Notes: a model not told the origin generated them from the letters alone. A DNA stretch of 64,000 nucleotides from Sporothrix humicola (GCA_021396245.1 WNYE01000029.1:62001-126000); one strand, 5' to 3'; counted from the stretch's first letter, positions 30,388 to 44,284 are shown. Made by a program: numbers and translations.

Positions 30388-33300
30388 TTACTTCTTCCCT
30401 TCTGCCACGGCCTCTCTCAACAGCTTCTGCACATCGAGAGACCGTTCTGTAGACAGGGCACCATCCACGGCTGCCTTGATCTTGCCTGCTGCCTCGCCTC
30501 CAATAGCTCCAAAGGCGCCCTTTTTGCTCGCCTTGACCAGTTCTTTGAGTGCCTTGGCCCGTGCTGAACGCTGTGCCTCTGTTCCTGCCTCGGGCGTGTC
30601 GACGTCAAGTGACTTGAGGTATGCCAGCACCAGCTCATCACCGCTCTCTGCTGACGGTGAAGCAATATCCACTGCTGCAGCTGCCTCGAGAAGTTCACCG
30701 ACGGCGTTGTACCATGTCGTTCTTCTCACAAGAATGTAGGCATCGCTGCCCACAAACGGCGCCAAAGCAGCCCAGATAGCAGCCAGAACAGCCCGTGGGT
30801 CTTTCTTGAGGGCTGGCCGGTGGTAGCCGCGAGCCACAGCGTCCAGAGCATTCTCCGCCGTCTGTCTGACGAGCTTTTCTTTCGCCGCAGCGGTCGAGTC
30901 CTTCTTGTTGCCGTTGGTCGAGTCGACATCCATCTTGTCACCGCTGTCCTTTGCATCTTCCCATTCCTTGAGTGCTTCCAAATGGGGCGTCACAATCGCC
31001 ACGATATCGTCCCACATTGTCGCAGCGGCTTCGTCTTCCCGTGCAGCCGCCACTTTCCAAATGCACTTGAAGGCGTGCACGCGGTAGGCGTCGTTGTTGC
31101 GCTTGGCCTCGACGGTTGCAATCTTGCGCAGAGACGCAGCAACCTTGGTATCGTCCTGCCACAGCGCCTTGCCCTTGGTGACGACATCCGGCAGCACGTC
31201 CAGCAGCTTCTCCTTGCCTTCAAACGTCTTGAGGGCCAGCGCCCGCTCGTACAGCGGCCAAAGCAGCTTGAGATGCGCCACGTTGACCTGCCCGCTCAGA
31301 TCGCTAGCCGCCAGGACGGACCCAACGGCCGCGGCCGCGGTGCGTGCACCGGCGTGCTTGAGCGCCCATTGCGCCGTGTCGAGCCCGCGCTGCGTCAAAG
31401 CGGCAATCTCGGGCACGTAGCGGGCCACGCTCAGACTGCTGCCGGCGTGCTTGCTCCACACCTCCTCGGCGGCCTTGTGGACGTATTCGTCGGCGTCGTG
31501 GCGGGCGATGTACGAAAGCGGGAGTAGGCGTGCTTCGAGGGCGTTGAAATGGTCGGGGCTAATTTTTGAGAGGAATAGAACAGCGTCGGCAACCTTTTGG
31601 CGGCGTGTCTCGTCTTCGGCGTTGAAATACAGATCGATCAGGTGGCCGACAAACTTCTCGCGAGCGGCGTCGGGCGCTGTGCGGATCACGTAGGCGGCCG
31701 TCTTGGCATAGCTCTGGCTGACCTCGTCGTTGCGGTCGAGCAGCTGCTTGCCCAACAACTGCAAGAAGCGCGCGCTGTAGGGCGTAAAGTCGAGCGCGTG
31801 GCGTGTTGCCAGTGTCTGCAGAACGCGACCGCAGCCAATCTTGGTGGGCATGCCGACAGCGCTCTTCATGGCGGCCTCGATTCCTGGCGCCAGTTCCGTC
31901 AGGACATCGGCGTCAACGCTCCGCAGACTGTTCTCAATGGCTTCGGAAATCGGAGACTGCGATACCATGGCACTACGCATCTTGTCGAGCTTCTCGCGAT
32001 CATCGTCGCCGCTGCGCATATAGTAGTAGTTAAAGGCCTGCGGCTCGATCGTGCTCAGCAGGCCCAGCAGATGCGGCACCATGGCCGCAATGTACGGCCG
32101 CAGCGACTTGCCGCCGTGCTTGGCGATCTTGAGGACCGTAATCGTCGCAAACACCTTGACGTCCTCGACGCCGCTCTCGATGCCCTTGTCGGACATGAGG
32201 AAGGGCAGCGCCTCGTTCATCATGGCCTGCGCATTCTTGCGAGGGCCGCCGGCACTGCCTCCGCTGCCATCTTCCTCCAGCTGCCGCACGAGCGTGTTGG
32301 ACAGTGTGATGCAGAGACGGAGTGCGGCTTCTCTGACAGATCCCTTGACATCATCAAGCACCTTGAGCGCCTTTGCCCAGATCTCCTGGTAGTACTTTTC
32401 GTACTGGGCAAAGGGACGGCCCTGAACGAGGTCGGCAACAGCTGCTGCACTCGCCTCACGCACACGCCACTCCTTGCCAACAATGCTTTTCAGCAAGTCC
32501 TCCATGATAGCGTCAAAGTGTGTCTCAATGACCGCATTCGAGTCCTTGACGAGCGCTTTCCAGATGTCGTTCATCGACCGCTGCACATTAGTGTTAGGAT
32601 CGAACCGGTAACGGAACAGCTTCGGATACAGCTTTGGGTCGACCGTCTCGGCCTCGGACGACAGGATGTTGCTCAAGCCAAACCGGCCAAAAGCCGAGCG
32701 TGTTGACCACGTCGCTGCATTCGCCGCCAGCGACATGAACTTGTAGATGAGCGACTGGTCGCCGACCTCGTTGGCCAGGTTGACAATGTCACGGTACGAC
32801 GTGACCGACTTGCCTTCGCCCGTGGGCAGAGCGCCGGCGTCAAACAGTTCCGTGTCCTCGTCGACCTTGAGCTGTGTGCCGCTGCCGGTGAAAGATGCCA
32901 CAAGATCGCGGACCAGGTCGCCCTTGAGCGGCGCATCGCCCTTTTCGTAGACGAGTGCCAGACCCCGCGAGGCCGTCTCTTGCACGAGCTCATCGCGGGC
33001 GCTCAACAGCCTCATGAAAGCCACCTGGCACTCGCGCAGTCGGCCCTGGACTTCGGGCAAGTGGGCGCAGTGCTGGATCAGAGTGAAGAGCCAGATTCCG
33101 GACGCCTTGAGGAGTGCTGGCTTGGTCGTCTTGCCATCGGTCAGGATCTTGTCGAGGGCGGCCGTCAGGCGGTGCGAGCGCTTGGGTACACGGAATGCCG
33201 CCTTTTCAGAGGAAGATGATTGCACATCCAGCGACAATTCGACCACATCAGCGTCCCAGCAAGCAACAGCGGCTGTTATGGCACCGCCAATAGCAAAATG

Positions 33301-36200
33301 CACCTCGGCCTGCTTGATTTCGTAGAGGTCGTACAGCTTGGAAAGGATGAGTGCAGTGATGTCACCGTCCGTCTTGTCCTTGCCCTTGTCGGTGGATTCG
33401 GTTTCTTCACCAGTTAAATCAGCGCCAACAGCGATATCAAGACGACCCAGGGCAGCAATAGCCCGCTCGTTGCCCTTCTTCGCCTGTGTGTTGAGGACGT
33501 CCACGAATGCTTTGATGGTCTTGTCCTTGTCATCATCCGTAGACCCCGGAAGGCATGCAATACCGGCCGTCCAGAGTTGTGAGAGTGCATCAAACAGTGC
33601 GTCTTGGAATGATGTAGAGGCGTCGCCAATCTCTTTGGCAGAAGGGAACAGAGTCTCAGCATCGGTGGCGAGTGCAGTCCTGTCTGCATCGTTGGTATCG
33701 TAAAATACAATGCGCGACAAGAGATGTGCCAATGCAACAAAAGCGCCTTCAGTTGCATTCAACTCCGAGCCGACGGCCGTCTTCCACGGTTGGGCAGCGG
33801 CCACAAGATCTGCCTTGAGCTTAGTGATGCTCTCCGCCGAGTTCTCGGGGTGTGCGCCTAGAATACCGGTAGCAGCGGCAGCCAATTTGCGGATCTCCTT
33901 CTTGTTGGATGTGGCAAGAGGTAGAAGCTCGGAAGCACGGCCAGCCAGAGTCGACAGAGCAGCCTGCGGTGCCAGCGAGGCTAGCTCGACAAAGCAGCGG
34001 CCGCACGCCTCAACAATAGTCGGCTTGTCCTTGAGAAGCATGCCCTCAAAGGCGGCTCCAAGAAGATCCTGAAGGGACTGCTGGTGCTCGGCGGAGGACG
34101 CAAGGTAGGCACGGATCATATCCCGACTGGCCTTGTCAGACTTGACCAGAGTCTCGACTTGCTGCTCCCAGCCAGGCTCGACCTTAAAGTCGGTGAGGGC
34201 TGTCAACAGCAAGACACGTTTGCAGTAGTTGACGGCCAGGGCGTAAGCATCAATGATCTCGCCCGGGAAGTTGACAAAGACAGACAGGCCATCCACATCC
34301 ATGCCGGTCTTCTCTGATTCGGGCCCACCGCCAACACGTTCCTTGAAGAACGTCTGCACCAGCTCAGACCACTGTGGAAGCACCAGGCCGTCCACATTAT
34401 TGCTGTAGTATGTCCAGGGATCAAGACCCTTGTGTCCCTCCTCGATAACGTCGCTGCGCTCGCCACGGCGGCCGGCAGCAGCCAAAATATCGATCCAGCG
34501 GCCAGTCGGGTCAGCAAACCGAAGGCAGTTGTTTGCCCACTTGGCCGCCGCATGGCGTGCACTGCGGCGGATCTTGGGATCGGCCTCGGCATCGTCGCCG
34601 TCCTTGAGGCTAATGTACTCGAGAAGCATAGAGCGGAGCTCGGGCTCAATCTCGGCGCGCTCTTTCTCTTGCTGCTCCTTCTTTTCGTTCGTCTCGTCCA
34701 TGGCGTTCGCTGAAGCCTTGGACTTGTTCTCTGTTTCAGGGGTGAAAACAGACGACAGGCTCGAGAGTGCACCGTCGACATTCACAACCACCTCATTAAC
34801 AGGGTCTTCCGTCAGCGAGCGGAAGAAATAGCGGGCCAGTGCCAGACGCTCAGCCATTGTCATGCGTGCACCCTTGGCCAGCTGGCCAATCGTCTCGTAG
34901 GCCTTGGCTCTCAGAGAGTCGTTGTCCATATTTGTGGAAGACGCCACCGGCAACGGCCAGCCAAGGCCCTCAATGTATTGCTGGAGGTATTCGATCAAAG
35001 GTCGGCCAATGGCAAAGTCGTGCTTGTTGGGGCCGATGCGGGCTATCCAGTTGATATACTCGAAGAGCGCATTGTACAGCTTGGCCATCTCGAGGCCCTG
35101 GACACGAGAGGGTACCGGGGCGCCGGCAAACGGGTCTGCCGCTGCAGCATCGACTGGTGTTTCCTTACTTGCACTCATGTCCCGCTTGACCACGTTGAGA
35201 ATCTCGTCCGTGTACGATGTCGACAGCGCTGAGCGGCTCAGCAGGTTCAAGATCCGGATTCGGTAGGCTGGCGGCAGAGCAGCATGTGCGGCAAACAGCT
35301 GCTCAACGAGAGCCTTAGACTCGAGCGAGACCTTTGTGCGCTTCAGTAGATCCTCGCCCAGCGAAGAAACTCGGCTGTCGGTGTGCACGGCCGCATAGAG
35401 TGACGGCATAAAGCGGGCCACCTCGGTGTCGTCATTGTGAGAGAATGCGCCGCTCGCTAGAAACTGAGCCACGCGGATGCGTGTCTCGGCCAAATTTGTG
35501 CCCTGGCGCAGCCATGCGTCCTCCTGGTCCATCCCAAAGAAGGTGGTGACGGCAGCAGGCGTCATTTGTGAAGAGGCTACACCACCGCTGCCGCCCCGAG
35601 ACAGCAAAAACACTTGGCCAAACCGCTCGGCCACATATGCTGCATCTGCCGGGTCGGCGAGTCCAATGGCTTCCGCAAAAGCATCGTCTTCTTGTGAGCC
35701 GCGCGAAGGGATCTTGAGGACTTGCAGCGTCTGCAGAATAATATCAAACAGTGCGGGCGTGCTGCTGTTAACATGCGAAATGCCACGAAACAAGGCCGGC
35801 AACAAATCACGGCGTTCCTTGGCAGTCAGCCGGCCGATGCTGTGTTGGATAAATGTAATGTCGAGATGGCGCACGACCGGCGACTCGGTCGACTTGAACT
35901 GGTCGACAAGTGACGCCACAGGGAGAATGACCCTGGTTATGTTAGCAGGTGGAAATATATCTTGATAAGACAACAGGAGACTTACCCTGGTGGCTTGATA
36001 AAGAGCTTCAAACGATGGGCCACAGTGGCCACTTTGGCACGCACAGAGGCATGTTCGCTGGCGCCCTTGAGCAGAAGCGGTACAAGGAACTTGCTCAGCA
36101 GCTCTTGCAGCTTCTTCTCGTTGTTGGCCACATTGAGGATCCGAAAATCGACCTTTTCCACGAGCGAGAGCTCTCGCTGCTCGGTAGATGGTTCTGCCAT
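30388..36200 (-). CDS. ECM29: Proteasome adaptor/scaffold Ecm29 (HEAT repeats)
   Basis: Exon 1 (36200-35986) and exon 2 (35932-30388) are separated by a 53-nt intron (GTAAGT, branch GCTAAC, acceptor ACCAG). The junction reads KPPG-VILPVASLV and the product is 1919 residues, near the length of yeast Ecm29. The N-terminus (ELSLVEKVDFRILNVANNEKKLQELLSKFL) and the whole alpha-helical, HEAT-repeat character match Ecm29, which binds the 26S proteasome, tethers core to regulatory particle, and slows faulty proteasomes. Conserved-looking blocks include YEKGDAPLKGDLVRDLVASF, EWRVREASAAAVADLVQGR, FLQLLGKQLLDRNDEVSQSY and the C-terminal WKVAAAREDEAAATMWDDI region. A Ser/Lys-rich insert occurs near the middle. 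It acts in cytosol and nucleus. Confidence 0.93.
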
Positions 36201-39200
36201 TTCAGGTCAATAATGGCATGTGTGGCGGTGTGTGTGTGTGTTGGAGCTTCCCACGCTGTTGTTCAGCGGGACGGGGGCGGATATGAGACCGGATTGAGCT
36301 CCGATGTAGCTATTGTCGTGATATCAAGATTGAACGAAGGTAAAATGTGAATGTCTCGTGCTCTGGAGAAACTGCTGAAAGACAATGCTCGCTATGCTCA
36401 ATTGCAGGTAGCAGAAGGAGAAATGCTCGTCTATATGAAAATGAAACTTCGTATGTCGCTGATCCCGTCTAGTCTGCGTCCGACTTGCGTCTTTGTTGTC
36501 GTCAACGTCGCCGTGCCTGGCCGGAATATGCGAGAACGGGGGCCAAATTGTGGAGGGGTGGCCACACCCACACAAATGGGAAGCTCCGGCAAGAGCCTGG
36601 GCGGGGACCTTCCCTACACGGCATGCGCTAGGCGCTAGGCGGCGGCCGTTGTGACGTGCGCCACGGGTAGGCACGAAACACGATGAATAAGCAGTCACGT
36701 GGCGCTGTTTTGTCATCATGTTGACATCAATTCAGGGGGCTCAGGGGGTCGTTACAGTGGTCTACAGCGCTCTTCCCCAAACAACGGCCATGAACAGCCT
36801 CAACGGCATCCATGAAATTCCATGTAAAACAACCCAACATCAGCACAAATCAATTGTTTTCATAGTATCGTGAGATAAAGCAGTGAAGCACGGCCAATGG
36901 TTCTCATTATATTTTCAGAGAATAATATCGCGATTCAAAACCCATACGTAGGAAAGAATCCATGCCCTTTAGTCATCGATTTTTTTGAATTTCGTCTCAT
37001 ATTTTCATCCAGATCACCCATTTCGCTTTATCAGTTCTCATAGTTTTCATTCATGTCAAGTCACAGCGGTTGAGAGTCTTTAAGCCACGTTTTTGCTTCT
37101 CCTCTCTTCTACATCCGGCGCCTATAGCGAGCCCCGATATCAGGCGGCACACACACATCATCAATTGGATCAATATGCCGGAGAATTTTGGGCCATGATC
37201 AGCCTGCCGTCTCCATCATCTGCAAGGTACAGATCACGGCTGAGTTGTCAAATTTTCATTCTTTCCTTCTAGAAAACAATATGGAACAATTGCCAAGGCT
37301 CACCGAGGCCGACATTGTCGGCGAAGACTCTTGTCGCGTAAAAATGTGTTAATGAATTACGGTAAGAAGATGTCGTCGAGATGAAAGAGACGAGATAACT
37401 GCAGCCAGCAAAAACAGCCGCATTCTTCATCGGCCCGTCTTTGCTGATGCTTCTGCAGAAGTTGTTCTTTACATGCACAGGGTAAACGGAAATACGGATA
37501 AGAGTGCAGGACCCGATTCTATTTGTTTTCGTCGTGACAGTGTCGAGAATCTTTAAGTTGCCAGTAAATGTCAAGTTGTAGTTTTTAACCCTTTTTTTCA
37601 CCTTCATTTTCTTTCATTTTCTTGTGGTTCATTTTGTTTTTGTTTATTTTTTCTGAAAAAGCAAATAATTGGTCACATAAAAAAAAAATCATGGAAAATT
37701 CCACCAAAATAATAAATAAACATTCCACAATCCCAGAATCAACTTTGTCCATCTTTTCTCTTGAACTTTAACTTTATCTACCTACCAGCCTGTTTAGAGT
37801 TTCCTCCTGGGCTCTCATACACCTGCTTCCTACGGATTAATGGAAGAATGACTTTCCGTCACAGAACTCGACGATTTCATCCTATGTTTGATTTATATTT
37901 CGTTTAATATAACTGCTGAAGTACGCCGTATTTCTGATCATGGCAAATTAGAAGTATCTTGCCTCTTGTCCATCGGATACAACCAACGGGCTACGAGATA
38001 TTGCCCGCTTGACAGGGTTCCATTATCCTTAGCAGCGGTAAATACCCCTCCATCCCGCTTTCTTTCCTATTCAAGGCACCTCTCTTATCATAAAAAACCT
38101 TTGACATTTGCTCGTGACATTTGAAGGAGATATTAAACGTGGTTTTGTACCCTGCCGCCTCGTAAAGATGGACAGACTAGGATCAAGACAATGGGAAACA
38201 TGAAATGCACACTGCACAGCCTTCAGACCAAGAGCATTTCGATATCAAAACAAGCAACTGGGCACAAAGTGACAGGCATCATCGACTGCAAAGGACAGGG
38301 GTTGCAGCGTTGCTTCTGCCTTTTTTATGTCCGTTATCCCTGTTTCCCACGTAAGATGGTAGGATTGCCTCAATGCATGCTGCCCCTGTTGCCTGTTCCT
38401 TTTTTACGGAGCATGTGCAGATTCAGATTTCATCCCGAGTCGCCAATCCAATACAATTACCCTGAAAATGTCCTCTGCAGGTCATCACGTAGCTTGTGCA
38501 ATTACGGCACTCATTTGAAACAGTGCTGGCAGCACGGTGAGGGGATGGAGTGGCCTTGTGGGACGGGTACGACTTGCGGCGACGGGGCACAAGATTAGGA
38601 GCCAGATCTGTGTCTGCGAGGTGTCGTGCGTGTACCTTTTTTGTGAGACTTGTAAGACGTGTACAAGGAAAAGCTGGGACACAGCCTCGTTTGTGGCCTC
38701 GCAAATCTTGTACGCGGCTGTTTTGTGCGAGCAATCTTCCTTTGCAGTCTTTATTCTTTTTCTTTATGATACTCCAACTTCCCTTCCCCCTTCCCGCCGA
38801 AACAAAACAAAGACGGGACGGGCTGTTGGGACGGGGTATTTGCTCAGACTCGTTCCTTGGAAACAATGATAAGAGCTGTCGGATAAGGTCAGGGATGACG
38901 ACAGGAGAAATATGTTACCAAAAGCAGAAGAGACAGAAAAATGAATGTGACATGGGAGCGAAAACGCGTCCCGACAGCCCGAACGCGGTCTAAAAAATAC
39001 AGGCGCGACGGTAATTTAACTTTTTGAGCGCACGCGTTTTACGTACGTGCGCAGAGACAGAAAAGAAAAAAGACTAGTCCGTTTCAGGGTAGTAAATAGC
39101 CAGCAAAACTGAAAACTGACCCAGTATCGACCGAACTGCGATTCAGCAAAAGTCAAAACCCAAGGAAGCCTGACGACAGTCTCGCCCAGGCCTCGGGATA

Positions 39201-41100
39201 GTGCGGTAAATAGCATGATGCACCCGTCCCGTGTCTCTCTTTGTCCTGTCTCTTGTCTTTGATCGTGCGTCGTACCTTTTTGTGTCATTCCAGTCTTTCA
39301 TGTCTCTCGTCTTTTCTGACATGGGATTCATATTTGCCTTTTACCGCGCCCATCCAGCGGATGCGTTCGTGGATCTCATTCCCCCTCTCATATCTGCCTC
39401 TTTTTGCCTGCTCTCGTCTCTTTTTAGCCAGGGATGGTCCCGGGCGATCATTTTTGGTGTAAATCATGAAATTCGAGCTTCGAAGCTGAGTCTTGCACGG
39501 ACAGTTGAAATATGCCTTTGGGAATGGAAATTATGGAAGCTTGAAGGATGAGCATGCTGGCTCAGGTGCGAGCCTGTCACAGCTCGCCTATTTTCAATGA
39601 GATCGAACACTTGAGGCCTCAATGTTGCACAGATACCATATCGAGCATAGAGCAGTCGATTACTGTGCCATCGGAACAACTAGGCTTCTCCACGGGCGTC
39701 GCAACACTCGCCATTGCACGTGTTGCGAGATCTCCGGCTTTTGCGCGTGCTCGTCGGTAGATGCTGCTTTAGCCTTTAGCACAAGGAGTGTATGACATAA
39801 TAGCTCACATCTCGGCCTTCTTCCGGATTGTCCGGTTTAGGAGAGAGGGATAGGGTGAACGTTGCCGATGGAGGGTAGGGCTAGTTGGTTGGGTGCTGTG
39901 AGAAGTGGGTAAACGAATGAAGAGCTTTGAAAGAGAGCTGAAAGCTGAAAAAGAGGACATATATGAGCTCATGAGGTCAACGAGCATGAGGCCACGACAC
40001 AGGACACAGTATTTTACAATTGAAAGAAGCATCAACAGGGCCTTCCTTATTGGCCCGCATGCCTGCATTGGCGATCAGGGGGGGGGACAACAACTGGAAG
40101 GAGCAGGAGAGCAGCATTGTCGGGAGGCAACAGCGAATGTGCAGCAGGAAAGAGCCGCCTGTGCAGAATGCAGAAAGAAACAAGTAGGGAGAAACAAAGG
40201 GAAGGAGGGACCATTGAGAAGAGAACCAACCGTATTCGTTGAAAGAGAGGGTGTGTGAGCACCGAGGGCGTTGGGGAAGGAAGGAACACAGTGCGGGTCC
40301 ACACGGCCCACCCACAACTCCAAACTATCGCGATACTCGGTCCCCCCCCAAAGAAGCAAAAGGGAAGAAAAAAGATACCCAAAACGACGGGAATCGACAA
40401 AACGACAGAAGGAACATCAGGCTTTTTGAGCATCGTCGTAGTCATGACCACGACTCCTCTGCTACACCCCATAGGGCCAAGAGCAACGCCGCCGCAGAAC
40501 CGCGCTAATGCAGTACTGGCCTCCCTTGCGTGACCTGCAGATTGCGGCGGGAAAGCGCAAGTTACAAGTACCTTGCACTTGCCCTCCCAGATACACTGCG
40601 GCATGCAGGTGCGTTCGATTGGGACCGTCTTGGGACCGTCTTCCAGCCGAAGTGGGAAAGAGCGATGGGCGTCGACGTGCAGAAACGCGAGTGGAAACGA
40701 GGGCCGACAATGAGCTCCAGCAAATCCGACGATAAACCTAATACCAAATCGCCTGGCTGTCTCCGTCGATGTCGATAACGCGCATTGCCCCTCCTCGCCC
40801 TCCTTGAGCACTTCTTTGACTGCGCGAGAGCTAAAGAGCTAGGGCCTCTGTGCGCAGCCAACCACAGGCCTCAATCGCCCCTTCTCTTTCTCTGCTCTTC
40901 CCCAGTGTCGCGCAAAAAGACGTGGGAAAAAGGCAAAGGCAAAACCAGAATCTAGAAAAAAGTGGAGATTTTATGCTCTCCACAGCTCTTTCCTTCTTTT
41001 CTCTCTCTTTTTTTTTTTAATTTCTTTTCTTCTGCTTCCTTTCGTCTCGTCTTTTTTTTTTTTTTTTTTTTTTTTTTTTGGCGCTTTGCTGTTCCAATTC
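36201..41100. other. Gene-poor region left of the RRM gene
   Basis: No open frame here has recognisable domains or coherent amino-acid use. 37.6-38.1 kb is AT-rich with homopolymer A and T runs. Between 38.1 and 40.9 kb short frames overlap on all strands; the longest, on the minus strand at 40047-40811, is Cys/Pro-rich with no repeatable motif. Non-coding RNA cannot be excluded. Confidence 0.45.
41052..41079. repeat. T28 homopolymer
   Basis: An unbroken run of 28 T lies in a pyrimidine-rich tract from about 40970. It is a poly(dA:dT) nucleosome-excluding element, consistent with a promoter of the RRM gene unit; length may vary between strains. Confidence 0.8.
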
Positions 41101-42594
41101 AATCCTCACGATGTCGTTTCGCGCTCTGATATCAGGTACCGCTGGCGTTCCTGCCTCTTTTGTACCCGGTCCTTTCAGTGCATTGCGTAATTGTACTCGT
41201 GCCTGAGGTGCCTGGAAGCCGCTGCTATCTTACTCAAATGTCGCCGCCTCCTCAGCACTGCCCGCCCGCTAAACAGTAGTCAGCGGCCTAAAATTACACA
41301 CCTGGATGGACCTGCACGAGTGCTCTTCCAGAACAACTGATGCACAGTGCGCGATTTCAGGCAGTCAGTCGCCGAGCTGCTCAAAAGAAAGAGCGAAGGA
41401 GGGCACCAAGAAAGAAAGACGAAAAAAAAAAAGGCTCGAAAGCAGCTGCCTCACCAGCTTTGCCCCTACCCTGGCTGCCTTCCTGCGGTTCCGCCTCCAC
41501 TTCTGCGCGGTCGCAACTGCCCTATTTTTCAGTTTGCTCTCTGATTTGGTGTATTTGGCGCTATTTTTGCGCGCTCTGTCCTGCTTCCTGCCAATTTTTT
41601 TCGGCTTGGTCCCGTCTTTACTGCCCAGTTTTTTCACTGCACTAATTTTTAACTCGATTTTTCTCTTTCTTTTCCGCTGCCCTGGCGCTCGCCCCTTCTG
41701 CGCCGTTCTCCCTTGTTCTTTCCCCTACCCACTATTGCTAGCCAGTAATCCACCCTGTCATCCCACCCCCCCAGAGCACGCACAGTGCCGCCCGAAAATC
41801 TCCTCGTTCGCTCTTTCTCAGGTAGTCGCCCTCTTTCCCTCCCTTTCCTCCCTCGTACCTTCCCTCTTTTTCACACCTTTTTTCACCTTCATGTAGCACA
41901 CTTATCCCCACCTTCTCTCCTTTCTCCCCCCTCTATTGCTTTTCGTTTTCTCTTTTTTCCTTTCACATTTTCGTGACTCTTTTTTCTCTTTTTCATCACT
42001 TTCTATCGATCTTGCTACGCGCATTTCTTTTCGTTCGTGTTGCCTGCTTCTTGTTCGTGGTTTCTCAATCCTTTCCTCCCCCAATTCCTCTTCCCCAAAC
42101 GCATCTTCATTTTTTGGTGTGATTTTTGCCGTCATTGTCGCATCACGCATCTTCGTTCGAGTCACTTTTTGTTTGCTCCTCCGTTTTTGCCGACGAACAG
42201 TTTCTGCAGCTTCACGCTCCTCTCTCCCTCTCTTCTCACTTTCACGTCTTCTCTCTTATCATTTGTCGCTTGACAAACCCGCTTACCTCAATCTCTCTAT
42301 CGACAGTTGTGTTTTGCCGTCGCGCTCGTTACCCCTTGTCAATTGAGCTTTTGCGATTCAAGGTAAGCCCTCAACTCTTTCGGCATCGCGCCGGCGCGAA
42401 TTGCGACCTGCGGCTCGCGATTTGCGACAGTCGCTGTGTTCTTTTGCCTCTGTTTCTTTGTTTGTGCTCCGTTTTGGAGTCTCGCGCGCGCGCGTTGTTA
42501 CTGTCTCTTCCTGTCTCTCTTTTCTGTCTCTGTTCCTGTTTTTGTGTTTCCTCGTTGCCTGTATCTCCCTGTCTTGTCTTCCTACTGCGCCTAC

Positions 42595-42612
42595 CTCTCT
42601 CTCTCTCTCTCT
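42595..42612. repeat. (CT)9 microsatellite
   Basis: Nine perfect CT dinucleotides in the pyrimidine-rich leader region. A GAGA-type or polypyrimidine-tract binding site is possible. Confidence 0.75.
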
Positions 42613-44175
42613 GGACCGCGCTGGTTGTCTCGGCGCCTCGACTCTCCTCCGGCGGACAAACGAACCAAATCTCATCTCCGTCACACGATGCGCCGCCAAA
42701 CGCGACTTCAATCGACGAAATACCCTCAGCCATTGCTGCTTACTTTCTTATTTCCCGACTCTCCGGCTTGATCGGAAATGCCCACAAATTTTCCGACGAC
42801 GCGTTATCTTATTCCGCCAATCGCGCTCAGATTTCCCGGATTGCTGGGACGGCTCGGATTTGCATCTTTTGCTCTTCACATCTCGCTACCGGCCGACGGG
42901 GATTGACACGGCGATTCACCGAATTGGCGATGGATCCGGCAAACAATTGCGGACAGCACGGCGTCACACAGCGAGTCAATATGCGAACCGAGGATTGCCG
43001 GAATAACGCGCATATCTGACTGTACCCGTTTCTTGCGACGAACGGTTTCGAATTGCCAGCACCAGGCATTGGAAAGTTGGCCCGAGTCTTTTTGTTCGGC
43101 GAGGCGGTCAGCACAGCTCATTCAGCTCACATGGCAACGCGCCATTCCTTCGGATTGTCATATATGCACCAAAATTTGCGCATCGACTCTCGCCTGGCGA
43201 CCATCTGGCCACAATTACGCCCATTCCCAATTTCCTCCAGTGGCTCCATGTCCATGATTTGGGTCGTCTTTTTTCGAAATGGCGCCAGACTTTAGGCTTT
43301 CCGGTCTCTCGGCGGCCTCTGGATGCTGGATGCGCGGTTAAAGTTCCAGGCTGTCAAATTCAGGAACGGGAATATGGGATTTTGAGGGGCCTTCAGCAGA
43401 ACTGGCCAGTCTTGACAGCTTGGCTCTGGCTATCTGGTTATTATTTTTCCAGTTTTTCCCACCTCATCTCGTTTAAACGCGTGATGAACGGGATTTCTGG
43501 ATTGAACGATGCCATTACCGGCCGGCGGAAACTTGTGTTCTGTTGTTCCACTTCAGAACAGCCCTGGGCGCTGTCAAAGACATTTATCGACTTGACAGCC
43601 GGCGATGTGATACAAACCCCTGGCCATACAGCGTTCGAGAACACACTGGAGCACAATCAGGATCTGTGTCTATCAAGCGAGCTGTCTTGAGCGCCGGCCA
43701 GTTCATAGCCAGGGCAGAGCGAGCTGGAATCAGCCACGAGGCAGTGGCTCTAGATTGAGAGTCGCGTCGTTGTTTCTTTTTTTCCTTTGTTTCTTTTCCT
43801 TTTCGGCCGTTTTACCCCGGCTATTTCTGGATTATTTTCTTTTTCTCCTTTCTTATGCCCTGCATCTCGTTCTTTTTAGCACTGGTTTTTTTCGTTTGCT
43901 TTTGGCATTTTGTGCCGCTCTCACCTTATGGCCGATGCTGACTTTTCTCTCAGTTCTTTTACTAGCTTCACGACTGTTTCTGCCATCCTTTGTGCATTCG
44001 TCACTGTCGTTTTCGCATCTTCCACGTCGTCTACGTTTTCTACGCACCAACTTCCTTCCCCCTCCTAGTTTTTCTTTTCTAGGCGCGAGGCGTTACGTTT
44101 ACGTTTACGATCACGCTTGAATTGTCTTTGGGTTCATTCTTTCGGCTCTTTCCCAATTTTAGCAACTGTCTTTTG

Positions 44176-44277
44176 GTGAGTGAATATCCCTGGCAACTTT
44201 CATACCATTTCTTCACTGCACTCTTGTGCCCTTTTGCCGTCACTTTTTCTGGCTTGCAATATTAACAACTCTCGCAG
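44176..44277 (+). other. Probable 5'-UTR intron of the RRM gene
   Basis: Donor GTGAGT at 44176, branch-like TTAAC near 44262-44266 and acceptor CTCGCAG at 44277, only 7 bases before the ATG. Confidence 0.6.
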
Positions 44278-44284
44278 TATCAAA

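Larger units (their letters stand above)
41100..44284 (+). other. Putative long promoter and 5' leader of the RRM gene
   Basis: Roughly 3.2 kb of mostly C/T-rich sequence between the T28 tract and the RRM start. It contains consensus donors (AAGGTAAGCC at 42360-42369; GGTGAGTG near 44175), a (CG)5 run at 42483-42492 and a (CT)9 microsatellite at 42595-42612. Open frames are compositionally skewed. A long intron-containing leader is the simplest reading. Confidence 0.45.

Noticed and set aside
31597..32706. 369-codon frame on the plus strand opposite ECM29
   Set aside because: Antisense shadow of a conserved HEAT-repeat gene.
40047..40811. Minus-strand open frame of 254 codons
   Set aside because: No recognisable domain, and overlapping frames on other phases look equally good; treated as chance.
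42126..43019. Plus-strand open frame of 297 codons
   Set aside because: Low-complexity Ser/Leu/Cys product within the pyrimidine-rich leader of the RRM gene; no motif or codon bias like the real genes.
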